This document shows, piece by piece, positions 1-8,368 of a stretch of DNA of 59,798 bases. The stretch is from the NCBI GenBank assembly GCA_903940125.1, contig CAJAJL010000079.1, positions 1-59,798 on the forward strand, read 5' to 3'. The position numbers and the translations under genes were made by a program. This DNA is from an uncultured Chlorobiaceae bacterium. Lineage in GTDB: Bacteria; Bacteroidota; Chlorobiia; Chlorobiales; Chlorobiaceae. Under the pieces are notes generated by a model that was not told the origin of the DNA, ran no database searches, and was given only the letters and a program-made list of their open reading frames with translations. Each line of letters starts with the position of its first letter. The first letter of the stretch is position 1.

Positions 1-287
1 ATCACGCTGCCGTAGATAATGGCAAGCGCACCGAAGCCGCCCGGGTGATCGGCTGGATACCAGTTCGTGCTGGTGAAGAATTCACTGAATCCCCGAAGCT
101 GAAAAAAAGGAACGGCATCGCGGGCGACAAAGTAAAAAATAAAGAGCACAACTATTGCTACAAACGAGCCTACAGCAAGGAGCATGCCTTCTCCGACTGT
201 TTTAGCGACTTTCTGCAAAGTGCGTTTGCGGGCGCTTATGACAAATGCTGTTGTGCGGTTGCTGCCTCCGACACTCTCGTCAGCCAT
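1..287 (-). CDS. pstC: Phosphate ABC transporter permease PstC (partial, N-terminus)
   Basis: The gene reads leftward and runs off the window edge, so only the first 95 codons are visible. The start is the ATG complementary to 285-287. The protein opens with a charged cytoplasmic segment, then one strongly hydrophobic helix at about residues 35-55, then the motif FFTSTNWYPADHPGGFGAL, which is typical of PstC, an inner-membrane permease subunit of the high-affinity phosphate importer. It lies on the same strand as pstS, phoB and phoR at 5.7-9.2 kb but is separated from them by an oppositely oriented gene block. Two 11-bp-spaced TGT/TGA motifs about 100 bp upstream could be a Pho box. The family call is fairly sure; the rest of the transporter lies outside the window. 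Confidence 0.85.
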   Translation of the reverse strand, partial: MADESVGGSNRTTAFVISARKRTLQKVAKTVGEGMLLAVGSFVAIVVLFIFYFVARDAVPFFQLRGFSEFFTSTNWYPADHPGGFGALAIIYGSV

Positions 288-378
288 GAAGTCCAGTGGT
301 TTATTAACAAATACCGATTATCCTGCTTTTTTGATGCACTAATCTATGGGCTTTTGCTTTAGCAAGCAATGGCCGCTT

Positions 379-396
379 TGTTACAAGTTTGAAACT
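379..396 (-). promoter_or_regulatory. Candidate PhoB site upstream of pstC
   Basis: On the plus strand TGTTACA (379-385) is followed 11 bp later by TGAAACT (390-396). The same 7-mer type at the same 11-bp spacing occurs four times before the porin gene at 10.6 kb. Two half-sites are weak alone; the shared spacing and the pst context give modest support. Confidence 0.35.
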
Positions 397-518
397 TTTA
401 TGGGATGAAGAGTTGTAAAAGGATTTTTAGGCGCTCTCAGTATGATAACAATCAATTTCACATGGACTTAAGGGAGCGAAAGCAGAATTCACGTGGAGTT
501 TACAATAGGGAGAGAAGT

Positions 519-1304
519 ATGGAGCTTATAATCAACTACTTTAACAGTGAATTTGACACCGGTTATAGTAACAGCGTTCAAAAAAATATAAATAGAGCTC
601 AGATGGAATGGTTGTACTGCGATTTTCATATTCATACCACTTGGAGTGATGGAATTTGTCCGCTGAACGATGTCATTAAGATGTATGGCGAGACAGGATT
701 TGATGTGATTGCCATTACAGACCATGTGCTCGATAATGAAAGTTTGTCACGAACAAAGCAAACATGCGGAATAAGCTGCAGTATTGAAAAAGAGCAGTTT
801 GCTCATTACCAGAGAGAACTATGGAGTGCAGCACGCTATGCCTGGGAAACCTATAATATGCTGGTAATTCCAGGTATAGAGCTTACTAATGATGCCTCAA
901 AATATCATATTCTTGCACTGGATAGTAAAGAGTACATCAGCCCTGATCTTGGTGTTGAAGATATACTGACTGAAATTAAAGCCCAGGGAGGAATATCGGT
1001 AGCCTGCCACCCATATATACGGAATCATACCGGTGATGAACCGTCTGAATATCTCTGGACTAATCAAGATCGGTTTGCATTGATGTTTGATGCCTGGGAA
1101 GTTGCAAACCGGGACGATCTTTTCAACGTTGTCGGGTTAAAAAAGTTTAATTACATCGCGAATTCAGACTTTCATGAAGAAAAGCACCTGAGGTCATGGA
1201 AAACGCTGTTGCGGTGCGCTAAAAATGTTGAGGCTGTTAAACAGGCCATAAGAACAAATGAAGCGGTTTCGTTATTTCTGTACCGTGGTGGCAACCTAAA
1301 ATAA
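519..1304 (+). CDS. PHP-domain metal-dependent phosphoesterase
   Basis: A 262-residue PHP-family protein. Metal-binding motifs are visible: DFHIHTTWSDG (His-x-His) near the N-terminus, ITDH soon after, a CHPY motif in the middle and SDFHEE near the C-terminus, as in stand-alone PHP phosphoesterases. The ATG at 519 was chosen because it follows a purine-rich ribosome site (AGGGAGAG) and removes a non-conserved 38-residue extension available from 405. Substrate is unknown; relatives act on nucleoside phosphates or small phosphoesters. It is followed within 10 bp by a second phosphoesterase, so the two may be co-transcribed. Confidence 0.8.
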   Translation: MELIINYFNSEFDTGYSNSVQKNINRAQMEWLYCDFHIHTTWSDGICPLNDVIKMYGETGFDVIAITDHVLDNESLSRTKQTCGISCSIEKEQFAHYQRELWSAARYAWETYNMLVIPGIELTNDASKYHILALDSKEYISPDLGVEDILTEIKAQGGISVACHPYIRNHTGDEPSEYLWTNQDRFALMFDAWEVANRDDLFNVVGLKKFNYIANSDFHEEKHLRSWKTLLRCAKNVEAVKQAIRTNEAVSLFLYRGGNLK

Positions 1305-1310
1305 CCGTTA

Positions 1311-2429
1311 ATGTTTGGACTGAGAACCCTGGGTATGTGCTATAATAAAAGCACGATGTGTTTTCTTGAAAAAAAACATGCTCATCTTGAAAACCTGCTT
1401 AGTAAAGCCAAGTCGGTTCATCTTGATCATACGTCGCGGATTCTTATTCTCAGTGACCTCCATATGGGCAATGGGGGACGACTTGATGAGTTTCGTCATA
1501 ACGCCGAATTGCTCAAAACCATCCTTGAACGTTATTATTTGCAGGAGAAATACAGCCTTGTTCTTAATGGCGATATTGAAGAACTGTTCAAGTTTCCGCT
1601 GAAAAGTATTGCTTCGACATGGAGTGAGTTTTATGAGCTTTTCATGAAGTTTCAACAGAATGGGTTTTTTTTGAAAACTTATGGAAATCATGATGCGGCA
1701 TTACTTGATGAAAAGGATTACAGGCTTGCTTCATCACTGGTTGAATCGATTACCTTTCATTATGGCAATGAAACCCTGCTGCTCTTTCACGGTCATCAGG
1801 CATCGGTACTTTTATGGGAAACTTATTCAATGCTCAGCAGAGCAGTTATTTTGTTTCTCCGCTATATTGCAAAGCCTATCGGGATAAGGAACTTCTCTGT
1901 TGCCTATAACAGCCGTAAAAGGTTTGCTATCGAAAAATCAATTTATGAGTTTTCGAATCATGCAAAAATTGTTTCCATTATAGGCCATACCCACCGACCA
2001 TTGTTTGAATCGCTTTCAAAAGTGGATTTCCTGAATTACCGCATTGAGGATCTCTGCAGAACTTATACATCTTCTGCTGATGAGCTTCGCCGGGAAATCG
2101 GGCAAAAAATAACTGCGCTGAAACATGAACTTGATGCCTGTTACCAAAAAGGTAAAGTAATCGGACTCCGAAGCGGACTGTACAATAACCTTCCTATTCC
2201 AAGCGTTTTCAATTCGGGGTGCACCATCGGAAAGCGTGCCATAACAGCTCTTGAAATTGAAGGCAGTACCATCAGACTTGTCTGCTGGTATAATGGCAAA
2301 CGGAGACCTACGTTTATTGATGATCGGGATCATAAACCAATGGAGCTTGGATCAACCGGGTTTTCAAGAATTGTGCTGAACGAAGATTCCCTCGATTATG
2401 TCTTTACCCGCCTCCACCTTCTGACTTGA
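1311..2429 (+). CDS. Calcineurin-like metallophosphoesterase
   Basis: A 372-residue protein with the full set of metallophosphoesterase motifs: LSDLHMGNGG, LNGDIEEL, YGNHDA, FHGHQA and IIGHTHRP, in the family order. A charged segment between the GHTH motif and the C-terminus (around residues 245-285) looks helical and may be an insertion. Three in-frame ATGs (1311, 1335, 1356) are possible and none has a good ribosome site, so the first is reported without certainty. It sits between the PHP protein and PlsC on the same strand, suggesting an operon. The substrate cannot be told from sequence; membrane phospholipid, nucleotide or protein substrates all remain possible. Confidence 0.75.
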   Translation: MFGLRTLGMCYNKSTMCFLEKKHAHLENLLSKAKSVHLDHTSRILILSDLHMGNGGRLDEFRHNAELLKTILERYYLQEKYSLVLNGDIEELFKFPLKSIASTWSEFYELFMKFQQNGFFLKTYGNHDAALLDEKDYRLASSLVESITFHYGNETLLLFHGHQASVLLWETYSMLSRAVILFLRYIAKPIGIRNFSVAYNSRKRFAIEKSIYEFSNHAKIVSIIGHTHRPLFESLSKVDFLNYRIEDLCRTYTSSADELRREIGQKITALKHELDACYQKGKVIGLRSGLYNNLPIPSVFNSGCTIGKRAITALEIEGSTIRLVCWYNGKRRPTFIDDRDHKPMELGSTGFSRIVLNEDSLDYVFTRLHLLT

Positions 2430-2453
2430 ACGTAGTCTGCAACGCGGGAAGAT

Positions 2454-3395
2454 TTGACAGAATTGTTGCACAGTCTTAACCATTCCCCAACACTATTTGA
2501 CGTTCTTACGATTGTGCAGCTCAGTGTTCTCGTCGGGATACCATTGGTAACGGATAGGAATATGATGAATCAATATTCGGAAAGGTTGTTAAAACCGCTT
2601 CCCTTCTTACCTCGAGGCAGAGCTTATCTGCTCAGATTACTCATGCTCCCCAATTTTTTGTTAACGAGAGTCGACGGTTTAGAAAATCTTGCCGGTGATG
2701 AAGGTGCGCGCATCTATGCATTTAACCACAACAATTCAATTGAGGTTCTGATGGTGCCGGTTCTGATCATCTACCATCTCGGTGGCCGAATGATCAGTTT
2801 TGTTATTGACTGGATGTATGGCAAGGTTCCTATCCTCGGTTTTTTGATGGACATGACCGATCCCGTTTACGTCTATCATAAACGTTCATCACTCCGCTGG
2901 ATAGAGGCAAAACGGATGACAAGACCTACTGACGATACTGTAGAGAGGTGCACCGAAAAACTTCTCTCAGGCAAGAGTATAGGGATTTTTCCTGAGGGAA
3001 CGCGCAACAGGAACCCTGAAAATCTGCTTAAAGGAAAACCGGGTATCGGTCATATAGCGTTGAAGAGCGCTGCCACTGTTGTGCCTGTCGGTATTGACTT
3101 TGAGTGCAGGAGAAAAAAAGGAAGAATACCTGCACTTGGGAGAACAATAGTGAGAATCGGCAAGCCGCTTCATTTCAGGCCTCAGTCTGATCATTATCGG
3201 GCACTCCTTGCCGGTACATCATGCAAAAGCAATAACAACTCAGAGCTTAATGAATTGGCAGCTGGAGTAACCCATACAATCATGTTCACTCTTGCAGAAC
3301 TATCCGGCAAACGATACAACGAACGCTGTCCTGTCATAAGAACAAGATTAACCGAAACAACCATCAAACCAAAGGAGCATGTATGTCATGTGTAA
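2454..3395 (+). CDS. PlsC-type 1-acylglycerol-3-phosphate acyltransferase
   Basis: A 313-residue lysophospholipid acyltransferase. The substrate-binding motif FPEGTRNRN is clear near residue 180, and the catalytic histidine lies in FNHNNSIEV near residue 93. The usual H-x4-D is here H-x4-E, a departure from the family consensus. Hydrophobic segments flank the catalytic region, consistent with a membrane-bound enzyme. The start is a TTG behind a GGGAAGA ribosome site. Its end overlaps the following GNAT-like gene by 13 bp, indicating translational coupling. It probably acylates a lysophospholipid or another acyl acceptor; whether it is the main phosphatidic acid enzyme cannot be said. Confidence 0.75.
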   Translation: MTELLHSLNHSPTLFDVLTIVQLSVLVGIPLVTDRNMMNQYSERLLKPLPFLPRGRAYLLRLLMLPNFLLTRVDGLENLAGDEGARIYAFNHNNSIEVLMVPVLIIYHLGGRMISFVIDWMYGKVPILGFLMDMTDPVYVYHKRSSLRWIEAKRMTRPTDDTVERCTEKLLSGKSIGIFPEGTRNRNPENLLKGKPGIGHIALKSAATVVPVGIDFECRRKKGRIPALGRTIVRIGKPLHFRPQSDHYRALLAGTSCKSNNNSELNELAAGVTHTIMFTLAELSGKRYNERCPVIRTRLTETTIKPKEHVCHV

Positions 3396-4084
3396 GCGTT
3401 AGCAAGGTTGAGAGTGCCGGCGATCGTGCGGCTGCTCTGGAAGTGATAAAAAGTGTCTTTTGTGTTGAAAAAAACTGGATCAGTACAGTGCAGAATCAGA
3501 TACCGGATGAGCTTTCCGGTAATACGGAGGTTTCGTGGTTTTTAGCAACAGTCAACGGTCGACCGGCAGGTGTACTTCGTCTCCTTTATGATCCATCTTT
3601 TGACATTCCTGTCGAGTATGATGTGAAGTTTATACCGGGTATAAGTGTTGAAGAGCTGAAAAATGCCGGGAAATATGTTGAAATCGGCAGGTTCATGATC
3701 CTTGAAGAGTTCCGCAAGAATCCAAGGGTAGCACTCCGTTTGATGCGCTCAGCCACTGCAGAGGTAATAGAGCGTGATTACACTCACTTTATTACCGATG
3801 TCTTTGAAGGTGAAAAGCATTCACCACTCAACTTTCATACCAGGGTGCTCGGCTTTGAAGTGATTGGTAAGCATTTGTTTGGAGATCTGAACTGCAGCTC
3901 GACAAGAATTATTCTGACCCTTGATATTTTGACGCTCTACATCCGGATCAAGGACAGCCGGAGTAGAATTTACCGTGAATTGACCGATGGATTCAAGGGG
4001 ATAATAGATCGTAAGGCAGCTATGACTCAAAGTGGAATTTCCAGAAGATTACGTGAGCTTGGCGGGCTGCAGCCAAAAGTTTAA
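3383..4084 (+). CDS. GNAT/autoinducer-synthase-fold acyltransferase-like protein
   Basis: A 233-residue protein whose central part (a beta strand ending in LRLLYDP, then EIGRFMILEEFRKNPRVALRL) resembles GNAT-fold acyltransferases of the FeeM / acyl-homoserine-lactone-synthase-like group. The ATG at 3383 has a strong AAAGGAGC ribosome site inside the end of plsC, so it is translationally coupled to that acyltransferase. A pairing of a GNAT-fold acyltransferase with a PlsC enzyme recalls aminolipid synthesis (OlsB/OlsA), but no specific OlsB signature was recognised. The fold call is moderate and the product speculative. Confidence 0.5.
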   Translation: MSCVSVSKVESAGDRAAALEVIKSVFCVEKNWISTVQNQIPDELSGNTEVSWFLATVNGRPAGVLRLLYDPSFDIPVEYDVKFIPGISVEELKNAGKYVEIGRFMILEEFRKNPRVALRLMRSATAEVIERDYTHFITDVFEGEKHSPLNFHTRVLGFEVIGKHLFGDLNCSSTRIILTLDILTLYIRIKDSRSRIYRELTDGFKGIIDRKAAMTQSGISRRLRELGGLQPKV

Positions 4085-4118
4085 TTGTTTGTCAAATAAT
4101 AATTTCTGGAGAGTTTTT

Positions 4119-4379
4119 ATGCTTCGACTGGATGAATTAAAGGCTGAAATTAAAGGCGAGTTTTATTTACAGGAGGAGCTGAATCAGCATAATGTAAAAA
4201 AAGTTGAGGCACAAGCTGATCTCATTATAAAGCCTGCCGGAAAAAAGGACCTTTTAAAAGCTCTGAGAATGCTTGAAAAATCCGGCTTTCCCCATCTCGT
4301 CATCAATTCCAAAGGGAGGGTTGTTTTTCCCGACAGACGGTTTCATGGCGTTGTTATTATTACAGATCTGAAACTATAG
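4119..4379 (+). CDS. Small protein resembling the N-terminal FAD-binding part of MurB
   Basis: The 86-residue product starts at an ATG behind TGGAGAG. Residues about 25-86 align by eye with the first FAD-binding subdomain of UDP-N-acetylenolpyruvoylglucosamine reductase: a pattern of ADLIIKP, a helix, then a degenerate form of the GxGSN loop (NSKGR) and RFHGVVI. Full MurB is about 300 residues, so this is either a fragment of a decayed gene or a stand-alone small protein. It follows the GNAT-like gene by 34 bp. No catalytic function is expected because the second FAD-binding part and substrate domain are missing. Confidence 0.4.
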   Translation: MLRLDELKAEIKGEFYLQEELNQHNVKKVEAQADLIIKPAGKKDLLKALRMLEKSGFPHLVINSKGRVVFPDRRFHGVVIITDLKL

Positions 4380-4416
4380 CGCATGGTGTTCAGCACTTTT
4401 CACCGACATGTAACAG

Positions 4417-4599
4417 TTGCTCAAAGGAGGATGTGGTACATTAGCTCACGACTCAGAACATCGTTTCAAGTTTATCCATGATGATGTTGAAGTTGATTTT
4501 GCTATTGAAAACACGGAGCATGGTTTACAGGCGATACATGTCTGCGATAATATTCTTTTTGACAAGAAAAAACATTTTGTACGGAAACAGAGTTATTAA
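4417..4599 (+). pseudogene. Possible remnant of an AAA_14/DUF4143-type ATPase C-terminus
   Basis: A 60-codon reading frame with no ATG (first possible start TTG). The stretch VEVDFAIENTEHGLQAIHVC resembles the 'EVDFVV...IQVC' strand near the C-terminus of DUF4143 ATPases. An AGGAGG sequence lies inside the frame but directs another frame of only 16 codons. It may be a gene fragment or chance; no promoter or intact gene is visible. Confidence 0.2.
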
Positions 4600-4701
4600 A
4601 AGAGACAACAAGAACAGGAGTAAGTAATATTTGGTACGTAAGGCTTATTGGGCTGATACTTCAACTCCTGGGGTCTTAAATTTATATTAACGAGTACTGT
4701 T

Positions 4702-5178
4702 ATGCCTCATAAAAAAATAGTCATGGTGCAGGATAAGAAGATTGCCCTGGTCGCACATGACAACAAAAAACGTGATCTCCTTGAGTGGGCCATGTTTAAC
4801 CGTGATTTGCTGGCTCATCATGAAGTTTTTGCTACAGGAACAACCGGAGAAACCCTTGGTCAACAGTTAGGGCTGAAGATCACGAAACTTCAAAGCGGTC
4901 CGTTAGGTGGCGATCAGCAGATTGGTTCCAAGATTGTCAGTAATGAAATAGATTTTCTCATTTTTTTCTGGGATCCGCTGGAACCTCAGCCGCATGACCC
5001 TGATGTGAAGGCACTTTTACGCATGGCGGTGGTATGGAACATTCCTATTGCCTGTAATCGTGCTTCCGCTGATTTTATGATTTCATCTCCGTTAATGGAA
5101 GGTGAGTATAATCGTCTTGTGCCTGATTATGAAGAGTACCGGACACGAAAAATTGATTGGGGAGCACAACCGAGTTAA
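4702..5178 (+). CDS. mgsA: Methylglyoxal synthase
   Basis: A 158-residue cytosolic enzyme that converts dihydroxyacetone phosphate to methylglyoxal and phosphate, a bypass that releases phosphate when triose phosphates build up. Family signatures are intact: ALVAHDNKK at the N-terminus, the phosphate-binding ATGTTG loop, [11 protein letters not shown] with the catalytic Asp, and [17 protein letters not shown] with the conserved His and Asp residues. An alternative ATG lies 21 bp further in. The role in phosphate release fits its position inside a phosphate-regulon neighbourhood, although this link is inference. It is followed 17 bp later by a NUDIX gene. Confidence 0.92.
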   Translation: MPHKKIVMVQDKKIALVAHDNKKRDLLEWAMFNRDLLAHHEVFATGTTGETLGQQLGLKITKLQSGPLGGDQQIGSKIVSNEIDFLIFFWDPLEPQPHDPDVKALLRMAVVWNIPIACNRASADFMISSPLMEGEYNRLVPDYEEYRTRKIDWGAQPS

Positions 5179-5195
5179 AATCTTTCACAAGAACT

Positions 5196-5702
5196 ATGAA
5201 ACCTTATTCCTTTTGCCCGATATGCGGTACAATGCTTGATCGGGCGATAATAGACGGGCGCGGTCGAAAGGTATGTCTTTCGTGTTCATGGGTACATTAT
5301 ATTAATCCACTTCCTGTAGCGATAGCCTATACTCTGAACAAAAATGACGAACTTCTTCTGGCACTTAGAGCTCATGAACCGGCATGTAATGAATGGTCTC
5401 TGCCCGGGGGATTTGTTGAAGCTGGTGAAAAAGCTGAAGATGGATGTTTGCGTGAGCTGAGAGAGGAGACCTCTCTCGAAGGAAAGATTGATTCGCTTAT
5501 CGGCATATATCACAGGGAGGTCGAGCCCTATGGTTCTTTACTTGTTCTTGCCTACAAAGTGGTGGTTGAAGATGATACCATAGCGATCAATCATGAGCTG
5601 TTTGAAGCTGGCTTTTATCCAGAACATCTTATGCCTGAAGTAAGAATTCCTCTTCATCAGGAAATTATGAAGGATGCTGCCCTGTACGAACCGGTTCAGT
5701 GA
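5196..5702 (+). CDS. NUDIX hydrolase with N-terminal zinc ribbon
   Basis: A 168-residue protein. Residues 1-30 hold a CPICG...CLSCS zinc ribbon of the type found in NudC-like and related NUDIX enzymes. The NUDIX box follows as GGFVEAGEKAEDG then LRELREETS, with the catalytic REhhEE core intact; the usual EETG is EETS. The ATG at 5196 is preferred over an upstream in-frame start because it begins exactly at the zinc ribbon. It probably hydrolyses a nucleoside diphosphate derivative such as NAD(H) or an oxidised nucleotide; substrate unknown. The gene converges on phoR with 27 bp between the stops. Confidence 0.85.
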   Translation: MKPYSFCPICGTMLDRAIIDGRGRKVCLSCSWVHYINPLPVAIAYTLNKNDELLLALRAHEPACNEWSLPGGFVEAGEKAEDGCLRELREETSLEGKIDSLIGIYHREVEPYGSLLVLAYKVVVEDDTIAINHELFEAGFYPEHLMPEVRIPLHQEIMKDAALYEPVQ

Positions 5703-5729
5703 AACTTCAACGGAGCAGAACAGATTCAT

Positions 5730-7520
5730 TCAGTTTCCTTTACCGACAGGGTCAGGTGCAGTGGGAAAAATAACACAAAATACAGAACCCCTGTTTACTC
5801 TTGATCGAACCTCAACATTTCCTTTATGAGCCAGAACAATATGCTTGACTATTGAGAGACCTAATCCTGTTCCACCAAGTTGACGGGAGCGGGCCTTGTC
5901 AACCCGGTAAAAGCGTTCAAAAATTCTGTTGAGATCCTCTTTTGCTATACCAATACCGTTATCTTCCACCTCCACATGAACAGTATCGTCTCTTTTGAAC
6001 GCTGAAATTCTGATTATTCCATTGTAATCGTCCACATATTTTATCGCGTTATCAAGGAGATTACGGATAACAATTTCCAGATATACTGCATCGGCATAAA
6101 CTGGTGGAAGATCTTCAGGGATATGAATATCGAGCTTGACATGCTTTTTGTCGAGAGAAAGTTTCAAAAGAGTAACAGACTTGTCAATGACACCTGCCAT
6201 GTCAACGGGCATGAACTGATAGACAATCTGACCTGACTCTATTCTTGACAGGTCGAGCACATCGTTGACAAGTGCTGTAAGCTGGTGACTTGCATCCAGA
6301 ATAATCGTAAGAAATTCAGCAGCATCTTGCGGATCCTGCATCGCTCCATCAAGCAGCGTTTCAGTATAGCCGCTGATGATTGAAAGAGGTGTCCGAAGTT
6401 CGTGGGAGACGCTGGAAACAAAATCTCTTCGTATTTTTTCCAGATTGCGAAGCTTGGTGATGTCGTTCAGTACAAAAACTGTTCCATCGAACTGGTCGTC
6501 TTTCATGACAGGCATAGAACTGATTTGCATAATGCGCTCTCCTTTTGAACTCTTGACTGACTGTTCCTCTTTAATAAGAGTTAAGCGGTTTTTGTGAACT
6601 TCAGCAAAAAGCTCCTGAAGTCTGGTGTCGGTAAGAAGCTTGAGAGACCGGGACTTGAACATGGCGCCTTCGATACGAAATATTCTTGATGCAGCAGGAT
6701 TGACCAATATTATATCTCCAGCCGTATCGGTAACTATGATCGCCTCTCGAATGCCTGCAAAAACAGCTTGATACCACTCTTCAACAAGCTTCATTCTTTT
6801 TATGTCATCGGACATAACATTGAATGCATGGGCGAGTATACCTATTTCATCCTTGCGATGGGCAGGCAGGTTGACTGAAAAGTCGCCATGAATTCTTTGT
6901 TGAGCAATTTTTTTAAAATTCTGAAAAGGACGGGTAAGAAAAAAAGCCGCCACAGAGCCTGTGATAAGGGAAAAAAGCAGTGTCAGGAAAAAATTTTGCT
7001 CAATGTTTTTACTCATTCCTATGTTGAAGAGGCCTATTTCGTATAGTGGTTTTGAAACGCGAAGAATGGCATAGGGCTTAGGAAAACCTACAGGAACTGC
7101 TATGTAAAGCATCTGCTCTTTTACAGTTTCACTGAGACGGGTATCTTCACCATAACCATTTGCTAATGCTGCCTTAACTTCCGGCCTGTCCCTATGATTT
7201 TCAATAAAAGAAAGCTTACCATGCGGGATATAGGAATCTCCGATTACCCGACCGTCAAGATCAATTACCGTGACTCTGATATCAAGCGCACTGCCTACAT
7301 GGTTTGCCCATGCATCTGCATTACCAGATTTCAGTAATTCCTGGAAATTCTGTTCAAGAATCTGCTTGTTGTACAGAAGATCTTTACGCAGTTCCTTTTT
7401 TATTTCGGAGGTTAAAACAAGGGTAAACTGACGACCAAGTGAGATATAGCAGATAGCGGAGGTGATAAAAACAATCAAACTGATAACAGCTGCAAGTTTA
7501 AAGAAGAGCTTACTCTGCAT
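5730..7520 (-). CDS. phoR: Phosphate-regulon-type sensor histidine kinase PhoR
   Basis: A 596-residue membrane histidine kinase. It has an N-terminal membrane helix, a periplasmic region of about 140 residues, a second helix followed by a HAMP-like linker, a PAS-like domain, a HisKA domain with phospho-acceptor His at about residue 373 in VSSVSHELRTPL, and an ATPase domain with N, G1 (DNGIGI) and G2 (GGTGLGLSI) boxes. The start ATG at 7520 overlaps the end of phoB by 11 bp, so the pair is translationally coupled. With pstS and a porin upstream this is most likely PhoR. The large extracytoplasmic domain is of the PnpS type rather than the minimal E. coli PhoR type. Confidence 0.88.
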   Translation of the reverse strand: MQSKLFFKLAAVISLIVFITSAICYISLGRQFTLVLTSEIKKELRKDLLYNKQILEQNFQELLKSGNADAWANHVGSALDIRVTVIDLDGRVIGDSYIPHGKLSFIENHRDRPEVKAALANGYGEDTRLSETVKEQMLYIAVPVGFPKPYAILRVSKPLYEIGLFNIGMSKNIEQNFFLTLLFSLITGSVAAFFLTRPFQNFKKIAQQRIHGDFSVNLPAHRKDEIGILAHAFNVMSDDIKRMKLVEEWYQAVFAGIREAIIVTDTAGDIILVNPAASRIFRIEGAMFKSRSLKLLTDTRLQELFAEVHKNRLTLIKEEQSVKSSKGERIMQISSMPVMKDDQFDGTVFVLNDITKLRNLEKIRRDFVSSVSHELRTPLSIISGYTETLLDGAMQDPQDAAEFLTIILDASHQLTALVNDVLDLSRIESGQIVYQFMPVDMAGVIDKSVTLLKLSLDKKHVKLDIHIPEDLPPVYADAVYLEIVIRNLLDNAIKYVDDYNGIIRISAFKRDDTVHVEVEDNGIGIAKEDLNRIFERFYRVDKARSRQLGGTGLGLSIVKHIVLAHKGNVEVRSRVNRGSVFCVIFPTAPDPVGKGN

Positions 7521-8220
7521 GGTCTGGCCCCTCTTTTTCCTCAAGCTTGTAACCAAGTCCACGTACTGTTTTAATCATACCCCCTATATCGCCGAGTTTT
7601 TCGCGAATTCGGGTGATATGGGTATCTATGGTTCTCGTATTGAGTGTTTTATCGACATTCCACACATCGCTGAGCAGCATCTCCCGTGATTGGGCTTCTC
7701 CTTTCCGCTTGATTAATGCAACAAGAAGTTTGAATTCCATGAGAGTCAGCACAAGTTCTTTGCCATCCAGCGTGACAATATGGCGCGTTAAATCAATTTC
7801 AAGACCAGCAACCTTGAGCACTTCCTGGAGTTTGCCCCCTGTACGACGCTCTCTATTGAAAATAGCCCGTATCCTGAGAGTCAACTCACGGGGACTGAAG
7901 GGCTTAACTACGTAGTCGTCCACACCAAGTTCAAAACCGAGAATCCTGTCTATTTCTTCTCCCTTGGCCGTGAGCATGATGATCGGGAGATCTTTGTGAC
8001 GCTGATTTTGCCTGATATTGCGGCACACTTCAAAACCGTCCATTCCCGGAAGCATGATGTCAAGCAGAACCAGATCAAAGCTTTTTCGGGAAAGTTGCTC
8101 AAGCCCCTCTTCACCGGAACTTGATAGGTAACATTTAAAACCAGCACGAGCGAGATTGTATTCGAGCAGTTTTGAAAGGTTCTGGTCGTCCTCTATAACA
8201 AGAAGCATTGGAGCCGACAT
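7510..8220 (-). CDS. phoB: OmpR/PhoB-family response regulator
   Basis: A 236-residue response regulator: receiver domain with the acidic pocket IEDD, phospho-acceptor Asp in LVLLDIMLPGMDGF and conserved Lys in LTAKG, then a winged-helix DNA-binding domain ending with TRTIDTHITRIREKLG. The ATG at 8220 places the receiver at the usual distance from the N-terminus; a longer frame begins with a TTG at 8280. Paired with phoR and downstream of pstS, it should activate phosphate-starvation genes, probably through the 11-bp-repeat array before the porin. A hairpin separates it from pstS. Confidence 0.9.
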   Translation of the reverse strand: MSAPMLLVIEDDQNLSKLLEYNLARAGFKCYLSSSGEEGLEQLSRKSFDLVLLDIMLPGMDGFEVCRNIRQNQRHKDLPIIMLTAKGEEIDRILGFELGVDDYVVKPFSPRELTLRIRAIFNRERRTGGKLQEVLKVAGLEIDLTRHIVTLDGKELVLTLMEFKLLVALIKRKGEAQSREMLLSDVWNVDKTLNTRTIDTHITRIREKLGDIGGMIKTVRGLGYKLEEKEGPDHAE

Positions 8221-8285
8221 AGTAGTGTGATTTTCAAAAGAGTCTGTGTCGATAACTTCATGATATGTAATTAACGACAAAATTG

Positions 8286-8327
8286 AACGACAAAAAGCTG
8301 CCTCTTGAGAGACGGCTTTTTGTCGTT
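8286..8327 (-). terminator. Strong hairpin between pstS and phoB
   Basis: A perfect 13-bp inverted repeat (AACGACAAAAAGC at 8286-8298 and its complement at 8315-8327) with a 16-nt loop that can pair further. Read on the minus strand the second arm contains a run of five T and is followed by a short T run, so it can act as a partial terminator that lowers phoB-phoR expression relative to pstS. Confidence 0.65.
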
Positions 8328-8368
8328 GGAAATTAATATGAAAGGTATGAAAAGCTTTTTACCAGCTC

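Noticed and set aside
45-362. A 105-codon rightward open frame at the left edge
   Set aside because: It is the antisense of pstC and of its promoter; the leftward frame shows clear PstC sequence.
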